Below are positions 8,352-9,417 of a DNA stretch of 9,417 nt, in pieces. The stretch comes from Woeseia sp. Its GTDB lineage: Bacteria; Pseudomonadota; Gammaproteobacteria; Steroidobacterales; Woeseiaceae. The stretch spans positions 1 through 9,417 of the forward strand of contig QIHS01000541.1 in NCBI GenBank assembly GCA_003229095.1, written 5' to 3'. The stretch's first letter is position 1, and each line of letters opens with the position of its first letter. The notes beneath the pieces were generated by a model. The model was given only the letters and a program-made list of their open reading frames with translations, searched no databases and was not told the origin of the DNA. Both the position numbers and the translations under genes were made by a program.

Positions 8352-8380
8352 TCTTTCACCCGAAAATCTTTGCGAAAGTT

Positions 8381-8403
8381 AAAAAAAAGCCTGCCAGGGC
8401 TCT
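8381..8403 (-). terminator. Rho-independent terminator after the upstream permease
   Basis: On the minus strand AGCC (8401-8398) and GGCT (8391-8388) form a stem around a 6-nt loop. It can be extended by a G-U and an A-U pair at the base and is followed directly by a run of T to 8381. It lies about 105 nt after the permease stop at 8509 and before the MFP-1 promoter, so it should separate the two transcription units. The stem is short, so termination strength is uncertain. Confidence 0.6.
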
Positions 8404-8508
8404 ACTGGGTTAGATGCACGAATTGTCAAAACAGATGCCCATGCGCTGAAAAATCTTCCGCTGGGCCCGTTTGTCGTCCGGGTCAGGGCTTTGTTTGACC
8501 ATTGTGGG

Positions 8509-9417
8509 TCAGGAATACGCTGGCGCGGGCTGGCCTTTGCGGCGTGCCCGATAGCGAGACAGCCCGGCAGATGTGTTGGCACCTATCATCAGCAGGCTTG
8601 GCGTGAGGAACAAAGTAAGAATCGTTGCGAATGCCAGTCCACCCGCAACCGACGACGATAGCTGTGTCCAGTACTGAGTTGCAGGTGCACCTACAGAAAT
8701 ATTTCGGTTGATAAGGTCAATGTCGACCGCAAAAACCATTGGCATGAGTCCCAGGATGGTGGTTACCGTCGTCAACAACACCGGGCGCAGGCGAACGGCA
8801 CAGGTTCGCACGACTGCTTCGAAAGCGTCCGCACCGCGTTTTCTCAATACGTTGAAAGTATCGATAAACACAATATTGTTGTTCACCACTATGCCTGCCA
8901 GTGTAATGACACCGACGCCGCTCATGACTGTGCCAAACGGTTTGTCCATGATGAGATGGCCGAGTAATACACCGCCGGTTGAAAACACGACTGCAGTCAA
9001 AATCAGGAGCGCCTGGAACAAACTGTTAAATTGAGTAACAAGAATAATGGCCATCACTGCAATTGCGATCATCATTGCTTTGATCAGGAATGCAGCGGCT
9101 TCCCTCTGATCTTCGCTGCCGCCTCGAAACAGGACAGTTACGTCGGGGTCGATGTTGAGAAATGGCAACAGTTGCGCCATTTCATCGACGATATCGCCAT
9201 CCAGAAAGCTATCTTCGACATCTGCTTCGACTTTCATCGTGCGGCGCATATCCGTTCTTTGAATCGAACTGACTTTGAAAGCCGGAACGCGCTTTACAAA
9301 ATTGCTGAGCGGCACGAGACCGTTTTGGGTCGGAATACGCAACTCGTCCATTTGCGCGAGGCTGCGATCGCCATATGGGTATCGAACCCGAATGTCGATT
9401 TCGTCTTCCGCATCGTC
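8509..9417 (-). CDS. RND efflux permease 3, C-terminal part only
   Basis: The last 302 residues of another RND transporter; the frame stays open to the window edge, so the N-terminal two thirds lie outside. The visible part starts in the second periplasmic porter region (an acidic stretch, then I-D-I-R-V-R-Y-P) and continues with L-V-P-L-S-N-F-V. TM8 is about residues 110-128 of the visible part, TM9 about 135-155, TM10 about 168-188, TM11 about 210-230 and TM12 about 256-278, ending in a short basic tail. TM10 contains G-I-V-V-N179-N-N-I-V, so the AcrB Lys940 position is Asn. TM11 contains R209-L-R-P and T216, matching AcrB Arg971 and Thr978. The internal ATG at 9351 is not the real start because it would begin in mid-domain. 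It appears to belong to a separate upstream efflux unit, since a terminator and a promoter lie between it and MFP-1. Substrate unknown. Confidence 0.93.
   Translation of the reverse strand, partial: DDAEDEIDIRVRYPYGDRSLAQMDELRIPTQNGLVPLSNFVKRVPAFKVSSIQRTDMRRTMKVEADVEDSFLDGDIVDEMAQLLPFLNIDPDVTVLFRGGSEDQREAAAFLIKAMMIAIAVMAIILVTQFNSLFQALLILTAVVFSTGGVLLGHLIMDKPFGTVMSGVGVITLAGIVVNNNIVFIDTFNVLRKRGADAFEAVVRTCAVRLRPVLLTTVTTILGLMPMVFAVDIDLINRNISVGAPATQYWTQLSSSVAGGLAFATILTLFLTPSLLMIGANTSAGLSRYRARRKGQPAPAYS

Noticed and set aside
8401..8429. Perfect -35 match TTGACA on the minus strand (8429-8424) as a promoter
   Set aside because: At 17-bp spacing the -10 would be AGTAGA, a poor match, and it falls on the terminator stem. 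The TTGCCT/TATACT pair downstream is a better candidate.
8481..8500. Inverted repeat GGTCA / TGACC with a 10-nt loop just after the permease 3 stop
   Set aside because: Only 5 bp with a large loop and no T-run; likely by chance or at most a weak 3' UTR hairpin.
8480..8513. Short direct repeat GGGTCAGG (8480-8487 and 8506-8513)
   Set aside because: Eight bases only, one copy overlapping the permease 3 stop; no further copies nearby and no sign of an insertion or attachment site.
1..9417. Heavy-metal (CzcA/CusA-type) efflux assignment
   Set aside because: No His- or Met-rich metal-binding stretches are seen in the adaptors, and the TM4 motif VDNA fits the HAE1 drug-type branch better than the metal-type branch. 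The substrate is left open.

Overview
The window is a block of tripartite RND (resistance-nodulation-division) efflux genes. All genes lie on the minus strand, so transcription runs from high to low coordinates. Base composition looks roughly balanced. The lipid-anchored adaptors and the RND inner-membrane pumps require a Gram-negative envelope. Protein style and dense gene packing suggest a gammaproteobacterium, possibly environmental or marine, but there is no rRNA or marker gene to settle this.

Layout in order of transcription: (1) 9417-8509, the C-terminal third of an RND permease whose start lies outside the window. (2) 8508-8271, a short intergenic stretch holding a likely Rho-independent terminator (8403-8381), a sigma70-like promoter (8351-8324) and a perfect 8-bp-arm palindrome (8333-8312) that covers the promoter's -10 box and predicted start site. 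(3) 8270-7191, a lipoprotein periplasmic adaptor (MFP-1). (4) 7164-6016, a second, paralogous lipoprotein adaptor (MFP-2). (5) 5993-2766, a complete 1075-residue RND permease. (6) 2761-1, the first 920 residues of a second RND permease, cut by the window edge. Gene gaps inside the operon are 26, 22 and 4 nt, with no visible terminator, so MFP-1, MFP-2, permease 1 and permease 2 look like one transcription unit.

Functional reading: the permeases should use the proton gradient to take substrates from the periplasm or inner-membrane outer leaflet. The adaptors should bridge them to a TolC-type outer-membrane channel. No such channel and no regulator are encoded here. The two-adaptor plus two-permease arrangement combines features of TriABC (two adaptors, one permease) and MdtABC (one adaptor, two permeases). 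Mixed adaptor and permease complexes are therefore plausible but unproven. All three permeases have Asn where AcrB has Lys940, and the two with a visible TM4 have Asp-Asn instead of AcrB's Asp-Asp pair. The substrate cannot be inferred.

I saw no mobile element, CRISPR array, RNA gene or clearly unprecedented system. The points most worth a second look are the 2+2 operon, the operator-like palindrome, the cytoplasmic insertion present in only one permease of the pair, and the very tight translational junction between the two permeases.
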